From Verrucomicrobiaceae bacterium (GTDB lineage Bacteria; Verrucomicrobiota; Verrucomicrobiia; Verrucomicrobiales; Verrucomicrobiaceae): DNA of 64,000 nt. Where the stretch lies: assembly GCA_027489965.1 (NCBI GenBank), contig JAIXZA010000165.1, positions 1-64,000 on the forward strand. The letters run 5' to 3'. The translations under genes and the position numbers were made by a program. Positions 42,492 to 51,264 of this stretch are shown here, piece after piece. Positions within the stretch are counted from its first letter, which is position 1. The number at the start of each line of letters is the position of its first letter. The notes under the pieces were generated by a model. The model did not search any database and had not been told where the DNA came from. It saw only the letters and a program-made list of their open reading frames with translations.

Positions 42492-44021
42492 TTAGCTAAG
42501 TGAGCGGCCTTTGGTCTCTGGTGCAAACCAGATGAGGGCCATGCCGAGAAGATAAACGCAGGAAAGAATGGAGTAGGCATTGGCCTCAGTGCCGAAAAGT
42601 TTCACCAAGTTAGCAAGCTGAAGTGAGCCGATGGCGGCGATGAGGCGGCCAAAGTTGAAGCAGAAACCCTGACCGGTGGCTCGAACGCTTGTCGGAAATA
42701 ACTCTGGGAAATACAGCGGGAAGAAGCCATAAAAGGATGCCGTCAAACCACCCAGCAAGAAGGCGCTGACGTAGAACCAGACGCTGATGGCGTTATCAGT
42801 AAAAGGTTGATTGGTTTTGAAAAAGCCAATAGCGGCACCCAAGCTAAGCACGCAGAGCAGAGTGTAGGTGAAGCGACGGCCTAGTTTATCAGCGATGAGG
42901 GGAGTGATGAGTGAGATCAAGATGGCACCAAGAGCGGTGGCGATGACGGTGTACTCGATGATTGGTAGTGTGCTGCCAGCTGGTAGGAGACCGCTGGCCC
43001 ATTTGGCCGCTTGTTGCGTGGAGCCCCAAGTTCCGAGAAGTGCGACCGATGCCAATCCAGCCCCTAAAATGAGGTGCTTCAAAACGAGGCTGTGTTCAGT
43101 GGTTTTAATCGTCTGTGCAGCCGCAGAGCGCAGCATGTATTGACGCACAGGATGCAGGTATCCCCACATGGCGACCGCTAGGCCAATCAGGGTAATGAGA
43201 GCTGCTAAAGGTGTACCCATCGTGGTCATAGGAGACCAGACATAAATGATGACTAACGCCGCGCAGGCAGCGAGTAGGACGCCCATTAGGTCCCAGGTAG
43301 CCCAGTGGGAGGTTTTGCCAGAAGCTTTTTCTTCCTCCCATTTATGAGATTCTGGCACAAAGACGAGGATGAAGAAGTTTATCAAAGCAGGCAAAGCCCC
43401 ACTGACGGCTATGAAGCGCCAGGCACGATTATGCAGTAGGTAGTCCGCCGTGCTTTGATTGAGGCCAAGGCTGCCCAACATGCCTGTCACTGTTTCGATG
43501 GAAGCATTGAGTTTTAGACTCAGAATTCCTGTGAGCAAAAAACCAATGTTTGAGGCAGCTCCAATCAACCCGGCGATCCAAGCACGGTTTTTGCCAGCCC
43601 ACAATTCATTGACTAAAGCGACGCCAAGAGACCATTCTCCGCCCATGCCTAAAGAGGCAATGAAGCGCAGGCCTGCGAAATGCCAAGCTTCCGTCACAAA
43701 GGCACAGAGACCCGTGAAAATGGCAAAGGTGAAGATGGCAAGAGCCATCGCCTTGACTCGGCCAATTTTGTCACCCAACCAACCAAAGAGAACGCCACCC
43801 GTAGCCGCACCGACGAGGAAAACGGCGATGATGACCGTGAACCACTGTCCCTGCACCAGAGGTGAAGCATTTGGCAGCAAGTCCTGCAGTGCTGGTTTGC
43901 CGATCAGCGGGAAGAGCCCCATTTCAAACCCATCAAAGAGCCAGCCTAAAAAGGCAGCGACGAGTGCGGCGATGTATCCGCGTCTTGCGGCAGGTGAAAC
44001 AGAGTTAGCAGGTGTGGACAT
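42492..44021 (-). CDS. MFS transporter (sugar/organic-acid porter type)
   Basis: From the ATG at 44021 the 509-residue protein has about 12 membrane segments. The major-facilitator signatures are AFLGWLFDGFEMGLFPLIGK in helix 1, GWLGDKIGRVKAMALA between helices 2 and 3, and RFIASLGMGGEWSLGVALVNE in helix 4. The second half has ADKLGRRFTYTLL and FPTSVRATGQGFCFNFGR. The overall pattern fits the metabolite:H+ symporter/sialate-type families. The substrate cannot be inferred. It is monocistronic. Confidence 0.88.
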   Translation of the reverse strand: MSTPANSVSPAARRGYIAALVAAFLGWLFDGFEMGLFPLIGKPALQDLLPNASPLVQGQWFTVIIAVFLVGAATGGVLFGWLGDKIGRVKAMALAIFTFAIFTGLCAFVTEAWHFAGLRFIASLGMGGEWSLGVALVNELWAGKNRAWIAGLIGAASNIGFLLTGILSLKLNASIETVTGMLGSLGLNQSTADYLLHNRAWRFIAVSGALPALINFFILVFVPESHKWEEEKASGKTSHWATWDLMGVLLAACAALVIIYVWSPMTTMGTPLAALITLIGLAVAMWGYLHPVRQYMLRSAAAQTIKTTEHSLVLKHLILGAGLASVALLGTWGSTQQAAKWASGLLPAGSTLPIIEYTVIATALGAILISLITPLIADKLGRRFTYTLLCVLSLGAAIGFFKTNQPFTDNAISVWFYVSAFLLGGLTASFYGFFPLYFPELFPTSVRATGQGFCFNFGRLIAAIGSLQLANLVKLFGTEANAYSILSCVYLLGMALIWFAPETKGRSLS

Positions 44022-44128
44022 GAGTGGAAAAAAACGCAATCTCTTCGCAGGATCATTCAAAGTCACAAGAGATGAAAAGCTTTATCTTCACATAAGGGGA
44101 TATTTCATGATAAATTCAAGGAAAGCCG

Positions 44129-45361
44129 TTGGCCAACTTCATCGTCATGTTGGATAGTGAGATACTCTACGCTCAGATCATGCAGACCAATCATCACCGT
44201 CAAGAAACCCAGGACTGGGGAAGAAAAAGTTCCCAGATGGTCATCACACTCGCCTGCCTGATGGTTGTCCTTGCTGGGATGAAAGCAGCTGCCGGCATCA
44301 TGGTGCCGATGGCGTGTGCCTTTTTCCTGGCAGTTTTGAGCTTTCCTCTGCTTGCTTGGCAGGTGAAGCATCGCATTCCAGGACCGATTGCCTTAATTAG
44401 CACGATGCTGGTGAATTTAGGCTTCGTGGCCGTGCTGGTGACACTTGCTGTCAGGCTGCTGATTAGTTTCAATCGTGATCTGCCCCGCTATCTTCGTGGG
44501 TTGCAGAGTTACATGAGCGAGTTTGCTGGATGGCTGGAAAAGAATGGGGTTGAGGGGGCAACGGTGACTTTTGGTAATCTGTTCGACTGGAACAAGGTGA
44601 TTAGCTATGCGACCAGTCAAGATGTGATGAGCACGATTGGATCTTTGCTAGGAAGCACCTTTGGCACAGTAGCTAGCGTGTTGGCTGGCGTGATCATGGT
44701 TTTGATCCTGATGATGTTTGTGCTTATGGAGGCTCAAGGCACTGCCAGTCGATTGCATAGTGTGCATGTCGCCGGTGGACCTGATTTCAGCGGTCTGTTA
44801 CGTAGTGCGAGTGATATTCAAAAGTATCTTGGAGTGAAGACTCTCATCAGTGCGCTGACGGGCGTGCTTGCTGGCGTCTGGTGTTATTTCCTGGACCTTC
44901 AGTATCCGCTGCTTTGGGCGATTTTGGCCTTTTTATTCAATTACATTCCTGCCGTTGGCAGCACCGCGGCTAGTATTCCAGCCATTATCGAGGCCCTTGT
45001 TCAACATGGCACCGGTGGGGCCATTGGCGTGGCCATTGGTTACATTCTAGTGAATTTCTGCTTGGACAATTTTGTTCAGCCGACCCTTTTAGGAAATCGT
45101 TTCGGTATTTCGCCTCTGGTCGTCGTGTTATCTGTCATTTTTTGGGGGTGGCTTTGGGGGCCCGTCGGTATGTTCCTAGCGGTCCCATTGACGATGGTCA
45201 TCAAGGTGCTTCTGGATAACAATGATGAGTTCCGCTGGATCTCCGTGGCGATGGCCAAGAAGAAGATCCGCCGTGGCGAGGTGGAGATGGTCGGTTACGA
45301 CCTTTCCGATGAAGATATCATTGGCGGCGGAGCTAGCACGGAAAGCCCAAGCCGAGACTGA
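44129..45361 (+). CDS. AI-2E family transporter (PerM/YdiK type)
   Basis: The 410-residue protein has about eight hydrophobic segments and the family's conserved parts: an N-terminal helix pair (PMACAFFLAVLSFPLLAW), FMLMEAQG-like amphipathic middle, and the C-terminal YPLLWAILAFLFNYIPAVGS and FWGWLWGPVGMFLAVPLTMV. Members have been linked to AI-2 export, Na+/H+ antiport or other efflux; the substrate here is unknown. Starts at 44147 and 44180 are also possible. It is divergent from the MFS gene. Confidence 0.85.
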   Translation: MANFIVMLDSEILYAQIMQTNHHRQETQDWGRKSSQMVITLACLMVVLAGMKAAAGIMVPMACAFFLAVLSFPLLAWQVKHRIPGPIALISTMLVNLGFVAVLVTLAVRLLISFNRDLPRYLRGLQSYMSEFAGWLEKNGVEGATVTFGNLFDWNKVISYATSQDVMSTIGSLLGSTFGTVASVLAGVIMVLILMMFVLMEAQGTASRLHSVHVAGGPDFSGLLRSASDIQKYLGVKTLISALTGVLAGVWCYFLDLQYPLLWAILAFLFNYIPAVGSTAASIPAIIEALVQHGTGGAIGVAIGYILVNFCLDNFVQPTLLGNRFGISPLVVVLSVIFWGWLWGPVGMFLAVPLTMVIKVLLDNNDEFRWISVAMAKKKIRRGEVEMVGYDLSDEDIIGGGASTESPSRD

Positions 45362-45380
45362 GCGATAAATAACTGCGCCT

Positions 45381-46841
45381 CTAAGCTTTAGTGACCTTGT
45401 CGGTCGCAGTCGCTTTCTTTGAGGCTTTTTTGACCCCGCCAGGGTCGAGTCGAGCTTGCACGTCTGTCACAGCAAGCCCCAAGAACTTAGCGGTCTTAGG
45501 AGCGTTTTCTTCAAAATGCCGATAGGCAAGACGGACAATTTCTTTTTCCATCCACGGCATCAACTCAATGTCTGGAGATGTCTGTGCTACGTGGATGAGT
45601 GTCGTTAATGCATCCCTCATCCGCGTTACTGTGGTGGCTGGGTTAGCGTGGCGACTGGCTGCGACACTGCCGAGGGGAATATCAGAAGGTAGTAGGACAT
45701 CCGAGTTTGAAAGTGCGCAGGCACGCTGAATGGTGTTTTCCAGTTCGCGGACGTTTCCCGGCCAATCATAGGCTTCTAGCAAAGCCAAGGCGTCGTCTGT
45801 AAAGCGCATGGAGGGGCCTCTCTTGCGGCTTGATTGGCGATGCAAAAAGAATTCAGCCAAGAGACGCACATCCTCACGACGCTCACGAAGAGGAGGAATA
45901 TGAATGCGGACGACATTGAGGCGGTAAAACAAATCTTCGCGGAAGGTTCCTTTGGCCACCTCGGCCTCCAGATCTTTATTGGTGGCAGCGAGAACTCGGA
46001 CATCACATTTAAGCGTCTGATTGCTTCCGACGCGGCTGAATTCACCTTCTTGCAAAACACGCAAGAGCTTGCTCTGTACAGCTAGCGGCATGTCGCCAAT
46101 CTCATCCAGGAAAAGGGTGCCGCCGTCACATTGCTCAAAGCGGCCAATGCGCTGGGTGACTGCACCGGTAAAGCTGCCTTTCTCATGGCCGAAGATCTCA
46201 CTTTCCATGAGATTGTCAGGTATGGAGGTGATGTTGATGGCAACGAATTCTTTGAGAGTTCGTGGGCTGAACTTATGAATGGCACCTGCGACGAGTTCTT
46301 TGCCACAACCGCTTTCGCCTGTCACCATGACAGGCGCATCACTGCGGGAAACACGCCCAATCATTTTAAAGACATCCTGCATTGGGCCAGATCGACCAAT
46401 GATCGTCTCCTGAATGGTCTCGGCAGGTACTTCAGAAAACTGAGCCCGCGTGATTCGGCGTGACTCGTTTGAGCGTAAGGCACTCTCGACAATGGTCCTT
46501 AACTCATAAGGAAGTTTTTCCTTCCCAAGGACGTCATAGGCTCCCAGTCGCATGGCTTCAATGACATTGCTCGTGCTGGCAACACCGCTGAAGAGAATGA
46601 CCATGGCATTGGGATCATTCATCCGAAGACGCTTCAAAAGCTCGATGCCCGAAATACCCGGAAGACGTACTTCCGCCAGCACAATGTCCGCCCGATTTTT
46701 CTGATAGATGGAGAGCGCTTCGTCTGCTTTTTCTGCTGTCACGACGACAACGCCTGGTGCTTTCAAATGAGCAGCTGCCCAACCAAGAAAGTCTGGGTCA
46801 GTATCGACAATAAGGATTCGGGAGTCAGGAGCGGCGGACAT
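45381..46841 (-). CDS. NtrC-type sigma-54 activator with altered receiver domain
   Basis: The 486-residue protein has a receiver domain (residues 8-125), an AAA+ domain (about 150-390) and a short C-terminal helix-turn-helix-like region (APKTAKFLGLAVTDVQARL). AAA+ motifs are GESGCGKELVAGAI (Walker A), EKGSFTGA (the sigma-54 contact loop) and GGTLFLDEIGDM (Walker B). In the receiver the phosphoacceptor position is Glu57 (DIVLAEVRLPG), and one of the acidic pair is Thr14 (IVDTDPD). It should activate RpoN-dependent promoters, but probably not by normal phosphorylation. No partner kinase is adjacent. Confidence 0.92.
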   Translation of the reverse strand: MSAAPDSRILIVDTDPDFLGWAAAHLKAPGVVVVTAEKADEALSIYQKNRADIVLAEVRLPGISGIELLKRLRMNDPNAMVILFSGVASTSNVIEAMRLGAYDVLGKEKLPYELRTIVESALRSNESRRITRAQFSEVPAETIQETIIGRSGPMQDVFKMIGRVSRSDAPVMVTGESGCGKELVAGAIHKFSPRTLKEFVAINITSIPDNLMESEIFGHEKGSFTGAVTQRIGRFEQCDGGTLFLDEIGDMPLAVQSKLLRVLQEGEFSRVGSNQTLKCDVRVLAATNKDLEAEVAKGTFREDLFYRLNVVRIHIPPLRERREDVRLLAEFFLHRQSSRKRGPSMRFTDDALALLEAYDWPGNVRELENTIQRACALSNSDVLLPSDIPLGSVAASRHANPATTVTRMRDALTTLIHVAQTSPDIELMPWMEKEIVRLAYRHFEENAPKTAKFLGLAVTDVQARLDPGGVKKASKKATATDKVTKA

Positions 46842-46888
46842 TACAAAAATGAATTCCTTTCGTACAGGGTCAAAATGGGTACGTCAAT

Positions 46889-47572
46889 TTAAGAACGACG
46901 TACTGACAGCTCTTTTCGATGCATATTCGTCTCAATGGGTACCGTTTTTCCGACCTTCTTTGCAATCGTGACGAAGGCCTCTTGTAGATAAATGGGTTCC
47001 AATTGCTCTGTTGATTTAGATTTCAACTCCTCATCAGACCAATGACCCACGATCCTTCCTAGTTGTTGAGCCTCTGGTTGATAGCATTCAAGATCCCTTG
47101 AAATAGAAGGTGCTTTTGCATCTAAGGTGATCCACTTGCCGCCTTTCGAAATCTCAGCAAGTGCCAGCTCTGCTGTCTGAAGGGTAGGATGGACGATCAA
47201 TTGGCCAGCTGAAACCGTGGCAGTGTAGAAACTGCCTCGGCGTGCATCTCCAAGTACATGATAATGAGGTAGATGAATCGTTGCAATTGATGGCAAGCCG
47301 ACCACCGGCCAACCTCTAGATAAGGCAATCCCTTGAACTGCAGCAATGCTGATTCTCACGCCAGTGTAGGAGCCTGGACCGGTGCCGACAGCAATCACTG
47401 CTTTTTGTTTGCCGATGATGGTCAAAGCTTCTCGGAGAGGTGGAAAAACCTGTGCGTTATGAGACCGCTCGGATTGAAAAGAGGTCTCAAACAACACTTC
47501 ATGACCTCTTGTGACTGCGATAACGCCACGAGCGGAGGAAAGATCAAGTGCGAGGACGGTGCGTTCTGTCAT
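46889..47572 (-). CDS. tsaB: tRNA t6A modification protein TsaB
   Basis: From the ATG at 47572 the protein has 227 residues. It has the TsaB/YeaZ features: VLALDLSSARGVIAV near the N-terminus, then the conserved VGTGPGSYTGVRISIA with the following GIALSRGWPVVGLPS. It is the ASKHA-fold partner of TsaD in forming N6-threonylcarbamoyl-adenosine on tRNA. The tsaE stop overlaps the start in an ATGA, so the two are co-translated. The C-terminus is shorter and diverges, as often for TsaB. Confidence 0.9.
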   Translation of the reverse strand: MTERTVLALDLSSARGVIAVTRGHEVLFETSFQSERSHNAQVFPPLREALTIIGKQKAVIAVGTGPGSYTGVRISIAAVQGIALSRGWPVVGLPSIATIHLPHYHVLGDARRGSFYTATVSAGQLIVHPTLQTAELALAEISKGGKWITLDAKAPSISRDLECYQPEAQQLGRIVGHWSDEELKSKSTEQLEPIYLQEAFVTIAKKVGKTVPIETNMHRKELSVRRS

Positions 47573-47988
47573 AGGGCAGACTTCTCCATCACACGCCTTT
47601 CGCCTGTAGGCAAGGACTCGAAGACAAACCATCTCGTCTGCGAAGGAAGTAAATCAGGGAAAAGGTCAGCCCACTCAACAATGATCACCCCAGGTTCATC
47701 CAGAAAATCGTCCCAACCAACAGTATAGACCTGAGCGGCGTCATCCATCCTGTAGAAATCAAAGTGAAACACGGGTAGCCTGCCATCAAGATACTCATGA
47801 ACCAAGGTGAAGGTGGGACTGGTGGCATCGATTTTTGATCCCAGACCCGCAATGATGCCTTTGGTGGCCTGGGTTTTCCCTGCTCCCAAATGACCACAGA
47901 GGGCGATCACATCCCCAGTCTGTAATTGTTCGCCAAGCGCTTGTCCCCATTTTCGGGTTGCGTCGGCTGTGGCTAAAGTCTGGTTCAT
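47569..47988 (-). CDS. tsaE: tRNA t6A modification ATPase TsaE
   Basis: From the ATG at 47988 the protein has 139 residues. It carries the Walker A GHLGAGKT, a TSPTFTLVHEY segment and the conserved HFDFYRMDD and IIVEWADLFPDLLP. TsaE binds the TsaB-TsaD complex and supplies ATPase activity for t6A synthesis. Its stop overlaps the tsaB start (ATGA at 47572-47569). It starts 10 bp after the phospholipase D-type synthase gene ends. The in-frame extension to 48027 would overlap that gene. Confidence 0.92.
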   Translation of the reverse strand: MNQTLATADATRKWGQALGEQLQTGDVIALCGHLGAGKTQATKGIIAGLGSKIDATSPTFTLVHEYLDGRLPVFHFDFYRMDDAAQVYTVGWDDFLDEPGVIIVEWADLFPDLLPSQTRWFVFESLPTGERRVMEKSAL

Positions 47989-47998
47989 GGTCAAAAGT

Positions 47999-49489
47999 TT
48001 AGAGGACGGGAATGAAAAGGCGGGCAATGCCGTTGCGCAAGCGTTGAGGCAGAGGTGTCATCTCAAGCATTTCAGAGGTGACTTCATGGCTCTCAGTTTT
48101 TTTTGCCTCAAATATGCCGCTGAGAGTGGAAGCCAGTTCCTCGTCGTGGCACACGAGATTGAATTCAAAGTTTAACCGCAGGCTGCGCGGGTCCCAGTTT
48201 GTGGAGCCAACACAAGACCATGCGTCATCAATCAGGAGGATTTTTGAATGATCAAAAGGTGCGGGAGATTCATAGATTCGGCAGCCAGCCTCTAGCAGAT
48301 CCGCATAGAGGGTGCGTGCGGCCCAAGCCACCATGGGAATGTTGTTTTTTTCTGGAGTTATGATGCAGACTTCAACGCCACGAACTGCACACAAGTTGAG
48401 TGAAGCCAATAAAGTTGGGGGCGGTAAAAAATACGGGGTGAGAATGCAGATTCGGTGCCTTGCCGCATTGAGAGCAGCAAATAAGGCCACTGGCATGGCC
48501 TCAAAGTCTTCATCTGGTCCGTCCACGATGCCTAAAACATGGGCAGAACCTTTTGCCGGTATCTCTGGAAACCAAAGCTTTTCATCCAACGACTCACCAT
48601 GGCAAAAACTCCAATCTTCAGCAAACACACGCTGCATTTGAGCAACGACGGGACCTTCAATACGGAAATGTAAATCGCGTACAGGATGGGTTGGTGTGCG
48701 CAGGAGCATGTTTCCTTCCCGAATGTTCATACCGCCAGTGAAACCGATCTTTCCATCCACAATGAGCAGCTTTTTATGATTGCGGAGATTCATCGTCAAT
48801 AGCCGCAGAATGAATCGGTTTGGCATAAAACGCCTCACCGGCACACCCAAACTGCCGAGTTCACGAGTCACTGGAGGCCAGGAGTATCGAGTGCCCGCAT
48901 CATCCACAATCACTCGGACTTCGACTCCACGTTCACGGGCAGCTGCTAATTCACGGACAAAATCCGCTCCGATGTGATGCGCCTCAAAGATGTAGGAAGC
49001 TAGGGCGATGCTTGATTTTGCCGAACGGATCGCCTCTAGCATGGCAGGCATCGCCTCATCCCCATTGATCAAGGTCTTGATCGTATTTCCAGAACTAAAG
49101 GCAAATCGGGAGATGCGATCCAAAACCATGGCTAAAGAACAATCACGCTCAGCGACAGCAGGGTTCTCATTTGAAAACAAAGGACAGGTAGGCAAGGGAT
49201 CGCGGTAGGCGGGGCCAATGCTGCCGCGATAATGACGACCGCGGCGCCGCACAAAGTTGATTCCCAAAATGCCATACAAACAGGCGCCAAACAGTGGTGA
49301 AAAGATCACCAAAGCGACCCAAAAAGCAGCTGAACGATGATCCTTCTGACGCGTGAAAAGATGGAATAGAGCTATCAAGCTCAATCCAACTGCAAGAAAT
49401 GATAACGCGCTCATGAATGAGCTGAGCGCTAAAACGAAAGCGAATGCCATCATACTTCCTACCATTGGCCGAAGCTTGGCCTTCAGCAA
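47999..49489 (-). CDS. Cardiolipin synthase-type phospholipase D protein
   Basis: The 496-residue protein has two N-terminal membrane helices and two HxK(x)4D motifs. The first is in NLRNHKKLLIVDGKIGFTGG and the second in APFDHSKILLIDDAWSCVGS, the latter followed by NWDPRSLRLNFE. This architecture matches bacterial cardiolipin synthases (ClsA-like), which join phosphatidylglycerols or related lipids at the inner membrane. The order cls-tsaE-tsaB is tight, with 10 bp between the first two. Confidence 0.92.
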   Translation of the reverse strand: MLKAKLRPMVGSMMAFAFVLALSSFMSALSFLAVGLSLIALFHLFTRQKDHRSAAFWVALVIFSPLFGACLYGILGINFVRRRGRHYRGSIGPAYRDPLPTCPLFSNENPAVAERDCSLAMVLDRISRFAFSSGNTIKTLINGDEAMPAMLEAIRSAKSSIALASYIFEAHHIGADFVRELAAARERGVEVRVIVDDAGTRYSWPPVTRELGSLGVPVRRFMPNRFILRLLTMNLRNHKKLLIVDGKIGFTGGMNIREGNMLLRTPTHPVRDLHFRIEGPVVAQMQRVFAEDWSFCHGESLDEKLWFPEIPAKGSAHVLGIVDGPDEDFEAMPVALFAALNAARHRICILTPYFLPPPTLLASLNLCAVRGVEVCIITPEKNNIPMVAWAARTLYADLLEAGCRIYESPAPFDHSKILLIDDAWSCVGSTNWDPRSLRLNFEFNLVCHDEELASTLSGIFEAKKTESHEVTSEMLEMTPLPQRLRNGIARLFIPVL

Positions 49490-49495
49490 AAGAAA

Positions 49496-49523
49496 ACGCC
49501 GCCGAGAATGAACTCGGCGGCGT
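49496..49523 (-). terminator. Intrinsic terminator after the pseudopilin gene
   Basis: A perfect 11-bp stem, ACGCCGCCGAG (49496-49506) and CTCGGCGGCGT (49513-49523), encloses a 6-nt loop. On the minus strand it is followed by TTTTCTTTTGC, a good T-tract. It lies 27 bp beyond the pseudopilin stop and separates that gene from the cardiolipin-synthase gene. Confidence 0.85.
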
Positions 49524-49549
49524 CAACAAGGGTATTCAGAATTGAACGA

Positions 49550-50434
49550 TTACTGACCAGGAGCACCTGGAAGAGCAGGCAATCCGCCTGGCGCACCACC
49601 AGGAGCACCTGGAAGCGGTGGCAGGCCACCAGGAGCGCCCGGAAGGGCAGGCAGGCCACCTGGGGCACCTGGAAGTGTTGGCATACCACCTTGGCCAACG
49701 CCAGGAACATAGCCGGGCATGCTGCCGGGATCGTTACTGCCACCAGACACAATATTCAAAATCTGCTGTGGTTGGTTTTGGCTTGCCATCGTGAAGATGT
49801 CGAGGCCCCCAGCCAGAGATTTTGGACCGACTGCGCCGCCTTTTTTGCTAGCAAGTTGCTCCACATTCACAGAGTTGTCATTGCGGCCAATGATCACCTT
49901 ACCACCACGCCATGTGCGGCCTGGCTTCAGCTGACCTGCAGCATCGCAATTCCATTGTGGCGGCCAGCTGGCAGCAGACGGGTTTTCAAAAACAAGTGGC
50001 ATGATGCCGCTGCTAGAAGTCGTCTGTGCTTGAGTCAGTGCCCAGTGATTTTCACCAGCACCCAGAGCTTTATCATAGCTCGGGGATGTGCCGATGTTTC
50101 CATCTGGTTGGAACATGGTAGCCTTGGCTCCGAAAATACGCTCATCTTGAATGACTTCTTCAGAGATCAGCACGCGGAAGGCGTCATTGGCTGTGACGGC
50201 CTTGCCTCCCGTTTGTGGATTGTTGTAGGAGTCTGGGTAGATGGAGTTTTGCTCTTGGGCAAAGATCTTCATAGCCATGATGATCTGACGGCAGTTATTG
50301 GACGTGGAGGTTTGGTTGGCCATGTCCTGAATGACGTTGAAAGTAGGGACCGCCAAGCTCGCGAGAATCGCGATAATGGTGATCACCACCAGGAGTTCAA
50401 TGAGGGTGAAACCTCTTTGGAGTGCTCGTTTCAT
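49550..50434 (-). CDS. Type II secretion/type IV pilin-like pseudopilin with Pro-Gly-rich tail
   Basis: From the ATG at 50434 (MKRALQRGFTLIELLVVITI) the protein has 294 residues. The short basic leader, the cleavage glycine and the FTLIELLVV helix identify a prepilin cleaved by a PilD-type peptidase, as in the DUF1559/GspG-like proteins abundant in Planctomycetes and Verrucomicrobia. The globular domain has MFQPDGNIGTSPSYD and NHWALTQAQ. The last 55 residues are a repeat of units such as PGAPGGLPALPGAPGG, resembling collagen-like low complexity. The longer frame to 50521 lacks a pilin leader. The gene ends at a strong terminator. Confidence 0.88.
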   Translation of the reverse strand: MKRALQRGFTLIELLVVITIIAILASLAVPTFNVIQDMANQTSTSNNCRQIIMAMKIFAQEQNSIYPDSYNNPQTGGKAVTANDAFRVLISEEVIQDERIFGAKATMFQPDGNIGTSPSYDKALGAGENHWALTQAQTTSSSGIMPLVFENPSAASWPPQWNCDAAGQLKPGRTWRGGKVIIGRNDNSVNVEQLASKKGGAVGPKSLAGGLDIFTMASQNQPQQILNIVSGGSNDPGSMPGYVPGVGQGGMPTLPGAPGGLPALPGAPGGLPPLPGAPGGAPGGLPALPGAPGQ

Positions 50435-50622
50435 AGTAGTGCGTTTTATTGGTTTTTTATTATGTATAAGCACCGAGAAGGAATCCCTGTGCTCACCTCG
50501 ATTAGACTCATTTTGCTTCAAAATGGCGAGAAAAATCTTTTAAATAGTTCAAAAACAGCATGGATTTAGGTGCCAGAAGTTGGATTGAAATGCTGGTTGT
50601 TTCCGTTTATGTCTGAATTGCT

Positions 50623-51246
50623 ATGCACGCCACTCTTTTGCTCTTCACCTCTTTCCTTGTTTTACTCCTTTGTTCCTGCGCCTCGACCAGTCAAGTAAGT
50701 CTGGATTACGTGCCTGGACCAGGGCGGACGCTGCAAGGCAGTGCTGAGTTTGTCACGCAGCCTTTTGTGGACCGCCGTGATGTTGGACCGAATGAGCTTG
50801 GGACGGTGCGCACACAGTTGGGTACACCTCTTGAACATGTTCAAACGCGCATTCCGGTGGCCCAAATCGTCACCAATGCTTTTGGTCACGCTCTGCAGTC
50901 CAGGAAAATGCTTTCGGCCAAATCAGCCGCGCGCTACATGATCACGGGTGAGGTGCTGGATCTTCAGTGCAATTTGTTAGTGAGACCTTATGGCTACGCC
51001 AAGCTGCGAGTGAGTGTCATCGAAGCAGGCAGTGGACGTATCGTTCATAGTGGCATCTATGAAGGTGAACGTCAGAGCAGTGCCTATATTCCTGGCAGCG
51101 GTACGCCTGTGCCAATGCTCAGTGATCTGGCCTCTAGTGCGCTGCAAGAGGCCGTGGATCAGGCTTTGGATGATCCCTCCATGCGTGCTCAGTTAGGGGG
51201 AGGACGCCCGATGGAGTCCAATTCTTGGCAGCCTGGGGTCATTTAA
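50623..51246 (+). CDS. YajG-like lipoprotein
   Basis: The 207-residue protein has a lipoprotein signal with lipobox LLCSCAS (Cys near residue 18-19). It is followed by an alternating strand/helix domain (TQPFVDRRDVGPNELGTVRT, IVTNAFGHALQSRKML, ARYMITGEVLDLQC) like the YajG family of outer-membrane lipoproteins. The C-terminal 30 residues are polar and unstructured. The function is unknown. It lies 18 bp before the SDR gene on the same strand. Confidence 0.7.
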   Translation: MHATLLLFTSFLVLLLCSCASTSQVSLDYVPGPGRTLQGSAEFVTQPFVDRRDVGPNELGTVRTQLGTPLEHVQTRIPVAQIVTNAFGHALQSRKMLSAKSAARYMITGEVLDLQCNLLVRPYGYAKLRVSVIEAGSGRIVHSGIYEGERQSSAYIPGSGTPVPMLSDLASSALQEAVDQALDDPSMRAQLGGGRPMESNSWQPGVI

Positions 51247-51264
51247 TTTTACCGGATCACCTCT

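Noticed and set aside
49508..50569. 353-residue open frame on the plus strand
   Set aside because: It is the shadow of the pseudopilin gene; the opposite strand has the prepilin leader and a terminator.
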